A stretch of 60,962 nt of DNA from CAZADH01 sp964483805 (GTDB lineage: Bacteria; Muiribacteriota; Ozemobacteria; Ozemobacterales; Ozemobacteraceae), in NCBI GenBank assembly GCA_964483805.1, contig CAZADH010000008.1, positions 1 to 60,962 on the forward strand. Direction: 5' to 3'. The position numbers and the translations under genes were made by a program. Each line of letters begins with the position of its first letter. Positions within the stretch are counted from its first letter, which is position 1. This document shows, piece by piece, positions 19,166 to 28,072 of this stretch. Under the pieces are notes generated by a model. That model worked only from the letters and a program-made list of their open reading frames with translations. It did not search any database and was not told the origin of the DNA.

Positions 19166-22100
19166 ATGAAACGTCCAATCGGCTTCGTCTTTGCCGAGGT
19201 GTTGACGATGATCGTCATCATCTCGGCCTGTCTGTTGCCCATTCTGGGCATGCTGCAAAACAGCCAGGTGCGCTCGAAGCGTTACGAGTTGGCGACGATC
19301 ATGCAGAACCTTGCCGAGTCGCGGGTGAACACCTGTGTCGAACAATGGATGTACGAGCAGGGTTCGGTCAGCAACGGCATGGTCACCGAGTATTACCCGA
19401 CGCTGGCCGCCGATGAGGTGCGGTTCCAGGTGATCACCCGGGTCGATCAGAACTTTCCGATGGTCGACGGCGCCGGCGCGTCGACGGCCCCCGCGGGCGT
19501 GCAATCCCTGCGCTTTCGTCACCTGGCGGTCAAGGTCGCCATCGACCTCGCGCACCGCCCCGACCTCGGAGAAGAGAAGCCGTTCGCGCACACGAACCTG
19601 ACGCTGACCGCCGGATCCGACGCCGTGACTGGTGTCGGCACGCAGTTTCTGAGAGATCTCGCGGCCGGTTCGTATCTGACCATCGGTGGCAGCGGTGGCT
19701 CCGTCGTGATGGTGGCCGAGATCATCGACGACACCAACCTGCGCCTCGCCGCGCCCTGGGGCGGCGCGACTGGAGCGGTGACCGGGTCGCTGGTGCTCGA
19801 GCCGCTCGCCGCCCCGATCGTGCTGACCACGATGATGACACAACCGATGCCGCCCACCGATTTCATCTATGCCTGCGAGGCGGCCACCAAGAAGATCTAC
19901 GTCGTCGACCCGCGCACGCACCAGAACATCGCCGAATACACCTGCCCGCACAAACCGCTGCATCTGGCCGTGCACCCCGGTGGGGGTTGGTTGGCCATCA
20001 AGTGCAAGGATTTCATCGATCTCATGGACATCCGCGTCAACAGCGGCACGCGTGGAGCAGTCAGCACGATCGCGACCGCGGGCGGTGGCGAGGATTTCTG
20101 CCAGGATGAATCGGCGGGTGCCGCCGGTGAAGACAACCACCGCAAAGACCGCGGCATCGTCTTTCGCCCCGATGGCAACTATTTGTATTTCACCATGCAG
20201 GCGCCGCAGGCGATCAGGGTCTTGCAGGCGCCGGCGGGGGCGATCACCAGTCCGTGGGTTGCGCAACCCGATCTGCCGATCACCAACAAGGCGTACGACT
20301 TCAAGCTGTTCGACGACGGCTTCATTTATCACGTGTCGGATGGGTCGGCCAAATGCCGCCTGGTCTGCACGCACAACAACCTGGTCAACGAGTTCGACGT
20401 GCCGTTCCAGCCGACGGCCGGCGGCGATGCCGACAAGAAGCGGGGCATTGCCCAGAGCTGGGGTGGGCGCGACTTCTTCGGGATTTCGAAGAGCTACTTC
20501 CTTGGATTCTTTACAACGTATGCACCGACGACGAACGAGCAGCGGGTACTGACCAACCTCAACCCGAGCCAGACCAACACCGACTTCAACGATCTGTGCG
20601 TGTCGCGCGACAACCGCTGGTTGTTGCTCGCCGACTGCATCAGCGGCGGCTCGAAGAACGACCTGCACGCGATTCGGCTGCCGCTGACCGCCGCCGCGCC
20701 CAACAGTTGGGACCTCAACAATGCGAAGCAGGCCGACCTGAACAACCCGGGAGTCATCTCGCTGCGACCGAGCCCGTATGGTGCCGAGATCATCGCCGAT
20801 ACCCTGGGTGACAAGGTGTTCTTCGTACCGGTGGCGACCTTTGCGGCAAACCCGGCGATGAGCGTGCCGTCGTGGTCGGTGCCCGGCGGCGGCAATGTCT
20901 CGGGCGTCGAGGCACGGGTGGCCGAGCGGTTGTTCATCGGCTGCGCGAACAACTCGATCCAATGTCTTGATCTCTACGCCGACGTCGATGCGTCGGTGGG
21001 TCAGATCGGCGGCCGACTCGACGACACCGAGAGTTACCTCAACCTGGCGGCGGCGCCGCGTCACCTGGCGCTGACCGCGGGTGGCGACGAGTTGACGGTG
21101 GCCTACGCGGGCAGCAGCAATGTCGGCACCATCGACCTTTTCGATCGGGTCGTGGGCAACGCGGGCATCAACGTGCCGGGGGGTGGCGAGGGGTTCATGC
21201 AAGGGGTGCGGCTCAACGATCGGAGCCTGCTGGCTTTGTTCTCGACGACGTCGTGCGACAGCCACTTTGGCGCGTATCCGTTCGACCTTGCCGCCCTCAA
21301 CGATGCGCACAATGGGGCCAATCTCTACGAGGCCGATGCCAACGGCAACATCAGCGGCAATCCGAAGGTGGGCTTTACGCTGCCCGGCACCGCACCCGAT
21401 GCGGCGACCGAGAAGGCCGGCGGTGCCCCCGGGGCCTACCGCGTCAAACAGGTTGTGGCCATGAACCGGCGCCCGGGCGGATACGCCCTGCTGAGCAACG
21501 ATGTCGACGACAGTGTGTTGATCTGGTTCGAGAAGACCAAGATGGTGGGCTGGGACGGCAATGCCGCCAACAATGAATACAAAGTATTGTCGGTGTGGCG
21601 CACCGCCTACGGGGCGTTCCCGCCGCGGCGCTCGACGCGCATGGCGTTGTCGCCCGACGACTCGACGCTGGTGATCTGCAGCGTCACCGGCAATGGTACG
21701 CACCAGCAACTGCAGGTCTTCGATCTCACCAATCAGCGGTTCCCCATGCAGCCGGGACTTGGCTTCATGGTGCACGAGGGGGCGGCCGACGGCGCGACCG
21801 ACAAGGATTTTGCCAACGCGCCGGTCAGTCCGACCAGCCCGGTCTGGCCCCGCAAGCTGCTCACCGACTATTGGACCGAGTCGAGCGGCGGCGGCAACAC
21901 CTACAACCCCAAGCCGTATCCCGCCAATCACTGGTTCGACAGCGGGTTTCCGGGTACGTCCGATGTCGAATATCGGTCGTCGCGCTACTGGGGGTACCTG
22001 CTCTGCCCGTACCAACCCACGAGCAAGATCGCCTGGACCGGCGTCGATTTCTCGCGCTTCTTCATCGACGGCACCGAGTACAAAGACGGTGGCGCGTCAT

Positions 22101-23794
22101 GGGACGTCGACAACAACCAGGGCACCTATCACACCACGGCGCTGGCTGTGAACCGTGGCCTGCATCACCTGCAGATCGAGTATTGCAAACAGAACAACCC
22201 GACCAACAGCGAGCTGGTCTGGGGGTTTGCGAAAGCGGCGGGCATCGGTAACGCCGTCGACGAGAATCCGGGGGCGGCCGGTGGCAGTGGTTACGAACTG
22301 CGCGATGGCGGCGGTAATGCCTACGACCGCCTGACCCGTCGCAACACCCAGGCCTGGCGGTTCCGCCCGCAGTTGCTGCACGCGATCACCCTCGACGGCA
22401 CCAACCATCTGGGTTCACCGACGCCGGTGTTGCCTGGTGGCGCCGGTGGCGGCGACGATGTGCGCTTGGTCTACCATCGCGACACGACCAACCAGGTGCT
22501 GTTCGTTCTCGATGGTGTCAATACAAAGTTGTACGCCTTGGGCCTGTTCGGCGACGCGAACTGGGGCAGCAAGACCACGGTCTCGCCGCAGCCGCTGCCG
22601 GCCGGGTCCTATGTCGACATGACCGAATCTCCGGACGGCCGCCGCCTGGTGTTGACCAAGACCGGCGCCAACGAGGCGGTGATCATCGACATCGCGTATC
22701 CGGTGCCGTTTGCGCCACCCGATCTGGGCGCGGCCGCCGTGCGCGCGATCGGTCTGCCGGCGGCGCCGACTTGCATCGCGGCGCGGCCGTTGGCGGCGTT
22801 CAGCAGTCGACGCGAGACGATGCGGCACTATGCCGGCAGTGCATTGGCCGCCGGGTATCCGAACCGCATGGGCAACCAGAACTGCACCGTTGGACCGGGC
22901 GGTGTCTATATTCTCGGGGGCTGCTCGGGGCATGACAACGGCCAGTTGAGTTCGGCGTGGCGGTTCAACCCGGTGACCTGCACGATGGCGCCGTTGCCGA
23001 ACATGCCGGCGGCTCTGGCCGACAATGTGGCGCTCAGTTACGACGGGCGGGTCTACGCGATGGGGGGCTGGACCGGTGCGGCCACGGGCAGTGTGTTCGT
23101 TTTCGACCCGACGACCGGCACCTGGGCAAGCGAGGGAACAGTTGCCGCTCAGGCAGTGCCGCTGCGCACTTCGGCCAATGCGCCATCGAATGGCACGCAT
23201 GACCTGGGGTGTCTGACGCCGTATGGACCGATGGTCTTCGGCGGCACGGCGCGCGGTGCGGCGGGTGTGCTCTATGTCCCGCATATCCAGGTGGCGACGG
23301 CGCCGCCGCGCTGGGGTGACTCGTTCGACCTCATGGCGATGTCGGCGACGATTCACGACGGTGCTGCACTGTGTCATTACAGTGTGCATAACGGAAAATA
23401 CTATCTCTATCGCTTCATGGGTGGCGTGAACGAGACGACCTCCGATGCCGTTGACGGTTACAAGCGGTTCGATCTCGAGGCGCCGGCCTGGACGACCCCG
23501 CAGACCTTCCCCGATCTGGCCAATACCAAGCGCAACGGTCCGGCCGCGTGCTCGTGGGGTTCAGAGATTTTTCTGTTGGGCGGGGCCAAGGATGCCGTGG
23601 CGCGCCCGGAGTGCTATGCCTGGAACCCAGACACCAACGCCTTGCGGCAATTGCCGAATCGCACCGACGCCTACACAGCCCGCTCGTGTGCGGTGGCCGC
23701 CGGCCCGTATATCTGGGTGATCGATGGGGCGACCAGTCCGAGCACCAGCGGCGTCGACAACGCCACCGGAACGATTCGGTGCTTCAAACCATGA
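19166..23794 (+). CDS. Prepilin-like protein fused to a very large propeller/PA14-like/kelch-like ectodomain
   Basis: The N-terminus MKRPIG-FVFAEVLTM followed by a hydrophobic helix is a class III prepilin signal: cleavage after Gly, Glu at position +5. Pseudopilins are normally 150-300 residues; this one is 1,542. After the pilin stalk comes a YVTN/YncE-like propeller region (from about residue 230: IYVVDPRTHQNIAEY and LHLAVHPGGGWLAI), a PA14-like segment (about 897-1035) and kelch-like repeats from about 1230 (GGVYILGG, RVYAMGGW, EIFLLGG). It is therefore probably a minor pilin or pseudopilin that displays a large binding or structural domain at a filament tip. The ATG at 19166 follows a GTGGGGTG purine-rich site; GTG at 19157 is an in-frame alternative. 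It is first of four coupled genes and its TGA overlaps the next ATG. Confidence 0.87.
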   Translation: MKRPIGFVFAEVLTMIVIISACLLPILGMLQNSQVRSKRYELATIMQNLAESRVNTCVEQWMYEQGSVSNGMVTEYYPTLAADEVRFQVITRVDQNFPMVDGAGASTAPAGVQSLRFRHLAVKVAIDLAHRPDLGEEKPFAHTNLTLTAGSDAVTGVGTQFLRDLAAGSYLTIGGSGGSVVMVAEIIDDTNLRLAAPWGGATGAVTGSLVLEPLAAPIVLTTMMTQPMPPTDFIYACEAATKKIYVVDPRTHQNIAEYTCPHKPLHLAVHPGGGWLAIKCKDFIDLMDIRVNSGTRGAVSTIATAGGGEDFCQDESAGAAGEDNHRKDRGIVFRPDGNYLYFTMQAPQAIRVLQAPAGAITSPWVAQPDLPITNKAYDFKLFDDGFIYHVSDGSAKCRLVCTHNNLVNEFDVPFQPTAGGDADKKRGIAQSWGGRDFFGISKSYFLGFFTTYAPTTNEQRVLTNLNPSQTNTDFNDLCVSRDNRWLLLADCISGGSKNDLHAIRLPLTAAAPNSWDLNNAKQADLNNPGVISLRPSPYGAEIIADTLGDKVFFVPVATFAANPAMSVPSWSVPGGGNVSGVEARVAERLFIGCANNSIQCLDLYADVDASVGQIGGRLDDTESYLNLAAAPRHLALTAGGDELTVAYAGSSNVGTIDLFDRVVGNAGINVPGGGEGFMQGVRLNDRSLLALFSTTSCDSHFGAYPFDLAALNDAHNGANLYEADANGNISGNPKVGFTLPGTAPDAATEKAGGAPGAYRVKQVVAMNRRPGGYALLSNDVDDSVLIWFEKTKMVGWDGNAANNEYKVLSVWRTAYGAFPPRRSTRMALSPDDSTLVICSVTGNGTHQQLQVFDLTNQRFPMQPGLGFMVHEGAADGATDKDFANAPVSPTSPVWPRKLLTDYWTESSGGGNTYNPKPYPANHWFDSGFPGTSDVEYRSSRYWGYLLCPYQPTSKIAWTGVDFSRFFIDGTEYKDGGASWDVDNNQGTYHTTALAVNRGLHHLQIEYCKQNNPTNSELVWGFAKAAGIGNAVDENPGAAGGSGYELRDGGGNAYDRLTRRNTQAWRFRPQLLHAITLDGTNHLGSPTPVLPGGAGGGDDVRLVYHRDTTNQVLFVLDGVNTKLYALGLFGDANWGSKTTVSPQPLPAGSYVDMTESPDGRRLVLTKTGANEAVIIDIAYPVPFAPPDLGAAAVRAIGLPAAPTCIAARPLAAFSSRRETMRHYAGSALAAGYPNRMGNQNCTVGPGGVYILGGCSGHDNGQLSSAWRFNPVTCTMAPLPNMPAALADNVALSYDGRVYAMGGWTGAATGSVFVFDPTTGTWASEGTVAAQAVPLRTSANAPSNGTHDLGCLTPYGPMVFGGTARGAAGVLYVPHIQVATAPPRWGDSFDLMAMSATIHDGAALCHYSVHNGKYYLYRFMGGVNETTSDAVDGYKRFDLEAPAWTTPQTFPDLANTKRNGPAACSWGSEIFLLGGAKDAVARPECYAWNPDTNALRQLPNRTDAYTARSCAVAAGPYIWVIDGATSPSTSGVDNATGTIRCFKP
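21576..21588. repeat. Dispersed palindrome copy, AATAC-AAA-GTATT
   Basis: A perfect 5-base inverted repeat with 3-base spacer inside the prepilin-propeller gene. Confidence 0.6.
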
Positions 23795-24417
23795 TGAGCA
23801 ATAACACAGCAAGAGCCCGCGGCGGGACGACGCTGCTCGAGATCGTGGTGATCTGCGTGATCGTCGCCGTGGCCGCCGGGATCGCCTTGCCGGCGACGAC
23901 GAACTTCTTTGCGAGCCAGAAACTGGCGGCGGCCGCCGCGACCCTGTGCGCCGACGTGCGCACAGGACGATACGGCGCGTTGCAGTCACAGGGCCTGTAT
24001 CGTCTGGCGTTTTTCCGCAACCATGCCAAGTGGGGCGATGGTTACGTGATTTCGTTTTACAAGCCGACCACCGACCCGAACGACCTGGCCGCGGTTCCGG
24101 CTGGTGCGGCGATGAACAAGGCCCTGGTCACCGACAACGACCCGCTCAACGACGAAACGGGCGCCGACGACTGGATCCCGGTGGAAGGCAACGACGGGGT
24201 GCGCACGTTGCCCGACGGTCTGAAGTTCACGTTCATTCCGAATCCGCCGCCGGTGGTGTTTTTCCGTGCCGACGGTACGCTGCATCGGCATCCGAGCGAG
24301 CCGCAGCCGATCGGTTCGATCACGGTCATGCTCTCGACCGACGACGATACGGCGAATTACAGTGTAAATATATCGACGATCGGGGCCGTCGAAAGTGACA
24401 CGGTGAACGAAGAATGA
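23791..24417 (+). CDS. GspH/FimT-like minor pseudopilin
   Basis: The protein (208 residues) starts MMSNNTARARGG-TTLLEIVV with a prepilin cleavage site after Gly and Glu at +5, followed by a hydrophobic helix ending in LPATTNFF. The C-terminal part has VVFFRADGTLHRH and a beta strand ITVML, the pattern of GspH/FimT minor pseudopilins. It should be processed by prepilin peptidase and sit at the tip of a type IV pilus or type II secretion pseudopilus. ATG 23791 overlaps the previous stop as ATGA, so translation is coupled. No peptidase, ATPase or secretin gene is in this window. Confidence 0.85.
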   Translation: MMSNNTARARGGTTLLEIVVICVIVAVAAGIALPATTNFFASQKLAAAAATLCADVRTGRYGALQSQGLYRLAFFRNHAKWGDGYVISFYKPTTDPNDLAAVPAGAAMNKALVTDNDPLNDETGADDWIPVEGNDGVRTLPDGLKFTFIPNPPPVVFFRADGTLHRHPSEPQPIGSITVMLSTDDDTANYSVNISTIGAVESDTVNEE

Positions 24418-25058
24418 CGATCGCGCCAGGCGCTTTGTCGCCCGCTCGCTCACGGGATCGGTCTGTGCGTGGGTTCAGCATGATCGAGGTGCTGGTCAGC
24501 TCGATTCTCGTGGCCTCGTTGATGAGCGCTCTGGTCTGGATTCTCAACTACGCCTCGCTGCTCTGGACCCAGGTGCACCACAAAAACGTGCTGATCAACG
24601 AGGGTGTGGCCCTGCTCGATGCCATCGAGAACGACCTGATGACGGCCAAAGCGGTGTCGGTGCCGGCGGTGGGTGCCAGCGACGTGATGCTGAAGTTCCA
24701 GGGCACGGTGCATGCCCAGAACGACGCGAGCAAACGGGCGACGGCCAACTTCGTCTACCAGCTCAATGCCGGCGTCGTCGGGCGCGCCTTCGAGAACTAT
24801 ATTCTCACCGACAACACCGGCGTAACGGCGATTGCGCCTGGTGCCTATGCCGATGCGTTGCCGACCCGGGTGCCCGAGATGTGGTACCGCTATGACCTGA
24901 CCCGTCATGTCAATACATTCGATGTCTCGCGGCCGGCCAACAATCGTATCGATGTGGCCGTGACACTGCAGACGAGTGTGGCGCAAACCGCGCAAACACG
25001 AGAGAACAACGTGTTGCAGATCCGGCTGAGCCGCACGGTGATCGTGCCGAATCTATGA
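24414..25058 (+). CDS. PilW/GspJ-like minor pseudopilin
   Basis: The 214-residue protein has the prepilin site RSVRG-FSMIEVLVSS with Glu at +5 and a long hydrophobic helix (ILVASLMSALVWILNYASLL). The body contains LLDAIENDLMTAKAV, as in PilW/GspJ-type minor pseudopilins, where a helical spine is followed by a beta domain. ATG 24414 overlaps the previous TGA as ATGA. It is third in a four-gene operon. Confidence 0.83.
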   Translation: MTIAPGALSPARSRDRSVRGFSMIEVLVSSILVASLMSALVWILNYASLLWTQVHHKNVLINEGVALLDAIENDLMTAKAVSVPAVGASDVMLKFQGTVHAQNDASKRATANFVYQLNAGVVGRAFENYILTDNTGVTAIAPGAYADALPTRVPEMWYRYDLTRHVNTFDVSRPANNRIDVAVTLQTSVAQTAQTRENNVLQIRLSRTVIVPNL

Positions 25059-25747
25059 ATGATCTGAACGAAATCGGCGTGGCGAGGCGGCGGCGCGAGG
25101 GTGGCGATCGCCGATGTGGTCGCGGCGGGTTCGCGGGCTTCATGCTCGTCATCCTGGCGCTGGGGTTGCTGGTGTCGTTGGGGTTCTCGCTCAACTACAT
25201 GATGCAGACCGAGGCCGGGGTTGGCCGGGTGCGTCACCTGCAGAAGCAGGCGTTCTATGCGGCGCTTGCCGGCCTGCAGTTTGCCGTGAACCGCCTGCAG
25301 GTCGAGCCGGTTGTCAATACATTCGATGGCGCCGACCCGCCCAAAGCGCGCCTCTATTTCTGCCGCGACGGCACGGCGCCATTTGATGGCACCTACACGA
25401 ATCTCTTCGTCGACGACCCGGCCGGCCGCGGTGTGTTTCATTCGACCCTCGCCCTTGCCGGGTGGGTGTCTGACAGCAACATGGCCTCGGCAGCCTTCCG
25501 GTTGAGCACCTTCCCGCAGGTCGGGCAGGTCGCCAATTACTGGGCCAAGGTGCAGGGTTACGCGCAGGAGTTCGACGACACCGGGGTGCAGACCGCAACC
25601 TGGACCGCCCAGGTGTGGGGACTGATCAAGGTCGACACCACAGCAAAAACCGTGCGCCTGGTGCGCTACTCGCCCATGGCCGTGCAAAAGTTGGCACACG
25701 ACGCCACGGCTGCCAACGATTTCTGGGACTGGCAGTATTTTCTGTAG
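25055..25747 (+). CDS. PilX/GspK-like pilus assembly protein
   Basis: The 230-residue protein has a basic leader, then GGFAGFMLVILALGLLVSLG and QKQAFYAALAGLQFAVNRLQ, the PilX_N/GspK pattern of a pseudopilin that lacks Glu at +5. GspK-type proteins cap the pseudopilus tip. ATG 25055 overlaps the previous stop as ATGA, completing a four-gene coupled set with the genes at 19166, 23791 and 24414. The stop TAG is followed one base later by the AATAC-N3-GTATT palindrome. Confidence 0.8.
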   Translation: MNDLNEIGVARRRREGGDRRCGRGGFAGFMLVILALGLLVSLGFSLNYMMQTEAGVGRVRHLQKQAFYAALAGLQFAVNRLQVEPVVNTFDGADPPKARLYFCRDGTAPFDGTYTNLFVDDPAGRGVFHSTLALAGWVSDSNMASAAFRLSTFPQVGQVANYWAKVQGYAQEFDDTGVQTATWTAQVWGLIKVDTTAKTVRLVRYSPMAVQKLAHDATAANDFWDWQYFL

Positions 25748-25748
25748 A

Positions 25749-25761
25749 AATACTACGTATT
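25749..25761. repeat. Dispersed palindrome copy, AATAC-TAC-GTATT
   Basis: A perfect copy in the 16-bp space between two convergent stop codons (25747 and 25764). The identical 13-mer recurs at 34203. A separate perfect 16-bp palindrome, CGTGACGATCGTCACG, lies at 25773-25788 in the end of the next gene. Confidence 0.65.
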
Positions 25762-25763
25762 GA

Positions 25764-26546
25764 TCATTGCCTCGTGACGATCGTCACGTAACGTGGTGCG
25801 ACCGGCAACCAGGCAGCGTCGAAGCATCGCGGCGCCGTGTGCGGCAGGTGTGCTGCTGCCAGCAGTGCGAGTTGCTCGTCGCGTTCCTCGGTCTCGCGGT
25901 TGACGATGACCAGCACGCCGCCGGGCGCGAGCCGGCTGGCGACGTGGGTGAGTGTGGCGGCGGGGTCGAACGCGTGGTCCGGCAAGCCCCAGGCTGCCTG
26001 GGTGTCGGCAAACAGGAACGGCAGAAACCACGTAATGACATCGTATTGCTCTGTGTGGGCGCGCACATCGGCGACGAGATAGCGGGCATGGGGCAGGCCG
26101 CGTAGATGCCACTGGGCGTAGTCGAAGCGTGAATGCAGGTCACGATAAACCGGGTACCCGTCGATCTCGATGCCCGTGAGCATCAGGGCCTGTTGGCCGG
26201 CGACCCCCCCGAAGAATGCCGCCAGCCCCTGGGCATACGCATAGTTCTTCGCGCCGACATCGAGAACGCGCAACGGCGCAGACTTTTGCGGTGCGGGTTG
26301 CCAGCACCGGTCGAGCAGGTCGAGGACATACATCGACTCGCGGTATTCGGTCAGTGTCGAGCGCTCGGTCAGTGTGTGCAGGTCGTAACGCGCGGTCAGG
26401 TCGCGGGCACGTTGGCGCAGGCCTGGATGCGTCGACAACCATGCGTCTTTGTCTTCGTTGGCCGGCGCGTAACCGCCGCGCGCCCATTGCAGGCGCGAAC
26501 GGATAGCGAATGACAACCGGTTGGCGAAACGCGACAACATGCCCAT
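25764..26546 (-). CDS. Probable class I SAM-dependent methyltransferase
   Basis: The protein of about 260 residues has a Rossmann motif I, LRVLDVGAKNYAYAQGL, a motif II acidic region (LTGIEIDGYP), VADVRAHTEQYDVITWFLPF as the motif III-IV region, and LAPGGVLVIVNRETEERDEQ as the post-motif strand. The substrate is unknown. The start is taken at ATG 26546 (MGMLSRFANRL); in-frame TTG 26555 and ATG 26540 are alternatives. It converges on the pseudopilin operon. Confidence 0.72.
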   Translation of the reverse strand: MGMLSRFANRLSFAIRSRLQWARGGYAPANEDKDAWLSTHPGLRQRARDLTARYDLHTLTERSTLTEYRESMYVLDLLDRCWQPAPQKSAPLRVLDVGAKNYAYAQGLAAFFGGVAGQQALMLTGIEIDGYPVYRDLHSRFDYAQWHLRGLPHARYLVADVRAHTEQYDVITWFLPFLFADTQAAWGLPDHAFDPAATLTHVASRLAPGGVLVIVNRETEERDEQLALLAAAHLPHTAPRCFDAAWLPVAPRYVTIVTRQ

Positions 26547-26633
26547 GCAGGTCAATATAACCGACCCGGTGATCGGGGTGTGACCGTTCGGCGAAGCCGG
26601 TCGGGGTCGGGCGCGAACGCGCCGCCGCCGCGA

Positions 26634-27188
26634 TTACGCGCGGTCGCCGGTTCCCGATGGGTTGTCGATCGGAGTGTCGGGATGGGGCGCTTCGGGTTCC
26701 GCGATCGGCCGGGGCGGCCCGACGCCGCTGTCGTTCATCTTCGGCATCGGACCCGGGTCGGCGCTGTCGGGCGCCGGCGGCACGTGGATCTCGCGGGACT
26801 GTCCATCCCGGTGGTGGTGCTTTTTCTTTTTGCGCCGGGGCCGGTCGGCGATGGCGCCGCGGGCCGACGACAGGTCATGCATCCCGCCGTCGTTGCCGTC
26901 TTGCTGTGCCTTGGCGTATTCGGCGAAATCGACGACCATCTGTTTTTGCTGGATCTGCGACAGGTCGTTGACCTTGTCTTGAATGAACTTGCTGCGGTCC
27001 ATGACGAACTTGCGTTGGTGGCGCAGTTCTTCTTGGATGTTGGCCATCTCTTCGCGCACATCGAGAATCTCGATGAGGATCGGCAGCACGATCAGCACCA
27101 CCAGCACGTAGGTGTCGGCGCGCCACTTGAGAACCATCGAAACGATGAGACTCACCCACAACGCCCACAACAGGTGCTTGATGCGCAT
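26634..27188 (-). CDS. Membrane protein with coiled coil and polar tail, unknown
   Basis: The 184-residue protein has two short hydrophobic segments near the N-terminus (LLWALWVSLIVSMVL and YVLVVLIVLPILIEIL), then a heptad-rich helix (about residues 45-95: VREEMANIQEELRHQRKF) and a disordered tail rich in lysine, histidine and proline (RRKKKKHHHRD). It follows yggU after 5 bp and is the last gene of the methyltransferase-divIVA-yggU group. A role tied to DivIVA at the membrane is only an inference from position. Confidence 0.65.
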   Translation of the reverse strand: MRIKHLLWALWVSLIVSMVLKWRADTYVLVVLIVLPILIEILDVREEMANIQEELRHQRKFVMDRSKFIQDKVNDLSQIQQKQMVVDFAEYAKAQQDGNDGGMHDLSSARGAIADRPRRKKKKHHHRDGQSREIHVPPAPDSADPGPMPKMNDSGVGPPRPIAEPEAPHPDTPIDNPSGTGDRA

Positions 27189-27193
27189 GTTCG

Positions 27194-27550
27194 TCAGGCC
27201 TTGCCGTTGCCCGGTGTGGTCGGCGCTGCGCCCGCATTGGCGGGGAGCAGTTCGCGCAATCGCGCAGCCACGCGCGCTTCATCGAGACCGGTCAACAGAA
27301 ACTCCTTCTGCTTGCCCGTCGCCCCGCGTTGCAGCTTGACCGCGGACCGCGACAGGCCGAATGCCTTGGCAAGAAATGCCACGAGGGCTTCGTTGGCGGC
27401 TCCGTCAACGGGCGGAGCCTTGACTCTCATTTTACACCGGTCACCATGCAAGTCAACCAGTTCGGTGCGGCTGGCGCGCGGGACGGCGTGTACAAGCAAA
27501 AGGCACCCATCGCGGGTGCCTTTGAGACAAGCAAACTTTTCGGGGGCCAT
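27194..27550 (-). CDS. yggU: DUF167/YggU family protein
   Basis: The 118-residue protein matches the YggU/DUF167 pattern: VHAVPRASRTELVDLHGD, KMRVKAPPVDGAANEALVAF and LQRGATGKQKEFLL. The biochemical role is not established. It begins 3 bp after the divIVA stop, so the two are surely co-transcribed; YggU genes next to cell-division genes are common. Confidence 0.9.
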   Translation of the reverse strand: MAPEKFACLKGTRDGCLLLVHAVPRASRTELVDLHGDRCKMRVKAPPVDGAANEALVAFLAKAFGLSRSAVKLQRGATGKQKEFLLTGLDEARVAARLRELLPANAGAAPTTPGNGKA

Positions 27551-27553
27551 GGT

Positions 27554-28063
27554 TCAGCCCGAGGTGCCGGTGGCCGGCAGCGGCAGTTCGTTGTTCTTCA
27601 CGAGCCGCAGGGCCGATGGGCTGTCCTCTTCGAGCATGGTCATGTACGACTCGAGCACGGTCTTGAGCTCGACGCGCAACATGCGCTTCTGCTTTTTGAG
27701 GTCGCGCAGGTCTTTGTGAATGACCTCGGCCTCGCTGCGAGCCTCGTCGAGCAGACGCTCGGCCTGTAGTTCAGCCTCTTTGAGAATCAGTTCGGCTTCC
27801 TTCTCGGCGTTGCTCTTGAGGTCGCCCGACGCCTTCTGGGCCGAAATCAGGGTCTGCTTGAGCGTCTTCTCGAGTTCGAGGTAGTCGCGCATCTGGCCGG
27901 TCAGCCGCTCGTTCTGCTCTTTGAGCGACTTGTTCTCGGCGAACAGCGCCTCGTACTCGCGACCGACCTTCTTGAGGAAGTCATAGACCTCGTTCTCATC
28001 GAGGCCGCCGATGTTCTTGCGGGTGAACTCGCGTTGGTAGATGTCGAGAGGGGTCAGACGCAT
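27554..28063 (-). CDS. divIVA: DivIVA-domain coiled-coil protein
   Basis: The 169-residue protein opens MRLTPLDIYQREFTRKNIGG followed by LDENEVYDFLKKVGREYEAL, the N-terminal DivIVA membrane-binding domain, then a long coiled coil. Family members bind curved membrane at poles or septa and recruit other proteins. GAGGTGA lies just before ATG 28063. The gene follows the DNA methyltransferase stop by 9 bp and precedes yggU by 3 bp. The final about 15 residues are non-helical. Confidence 0.92.
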   Translation of the reverse strand: MRLTPLDIYQREFTRKNIGGLDENEVYDFLKKVGREYEALFAENKSLKEQNERLTGQMRDYLELEKTLKQTLISAQKASGDLKSNAEKEAELILKEAELQAERLLDEARSEAEVIHKDLRDLKKQKRMLRVELKTVLESYMTMLEEDSPSALRLVKNNELPLPATGTSG

Positions 28064-28072
28064 ACCGTCACC

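Noticed and set aside
19139..22015. Minus-strand frame of about 958 codons opposite the prepilin-propeller gene
   Set aside because: The plus strand carries the prepilin signal, propeller motifs and coupled downstream genes; the minus product has no domain.
25773..25788. Perfect 16-bp palindrome CGTGACGATCGTCACG
   Set aside because: It lies in the coding end of the methyltransferase gene without a T-run; could be a chance product of GC-rich codons, so no function is assigned.
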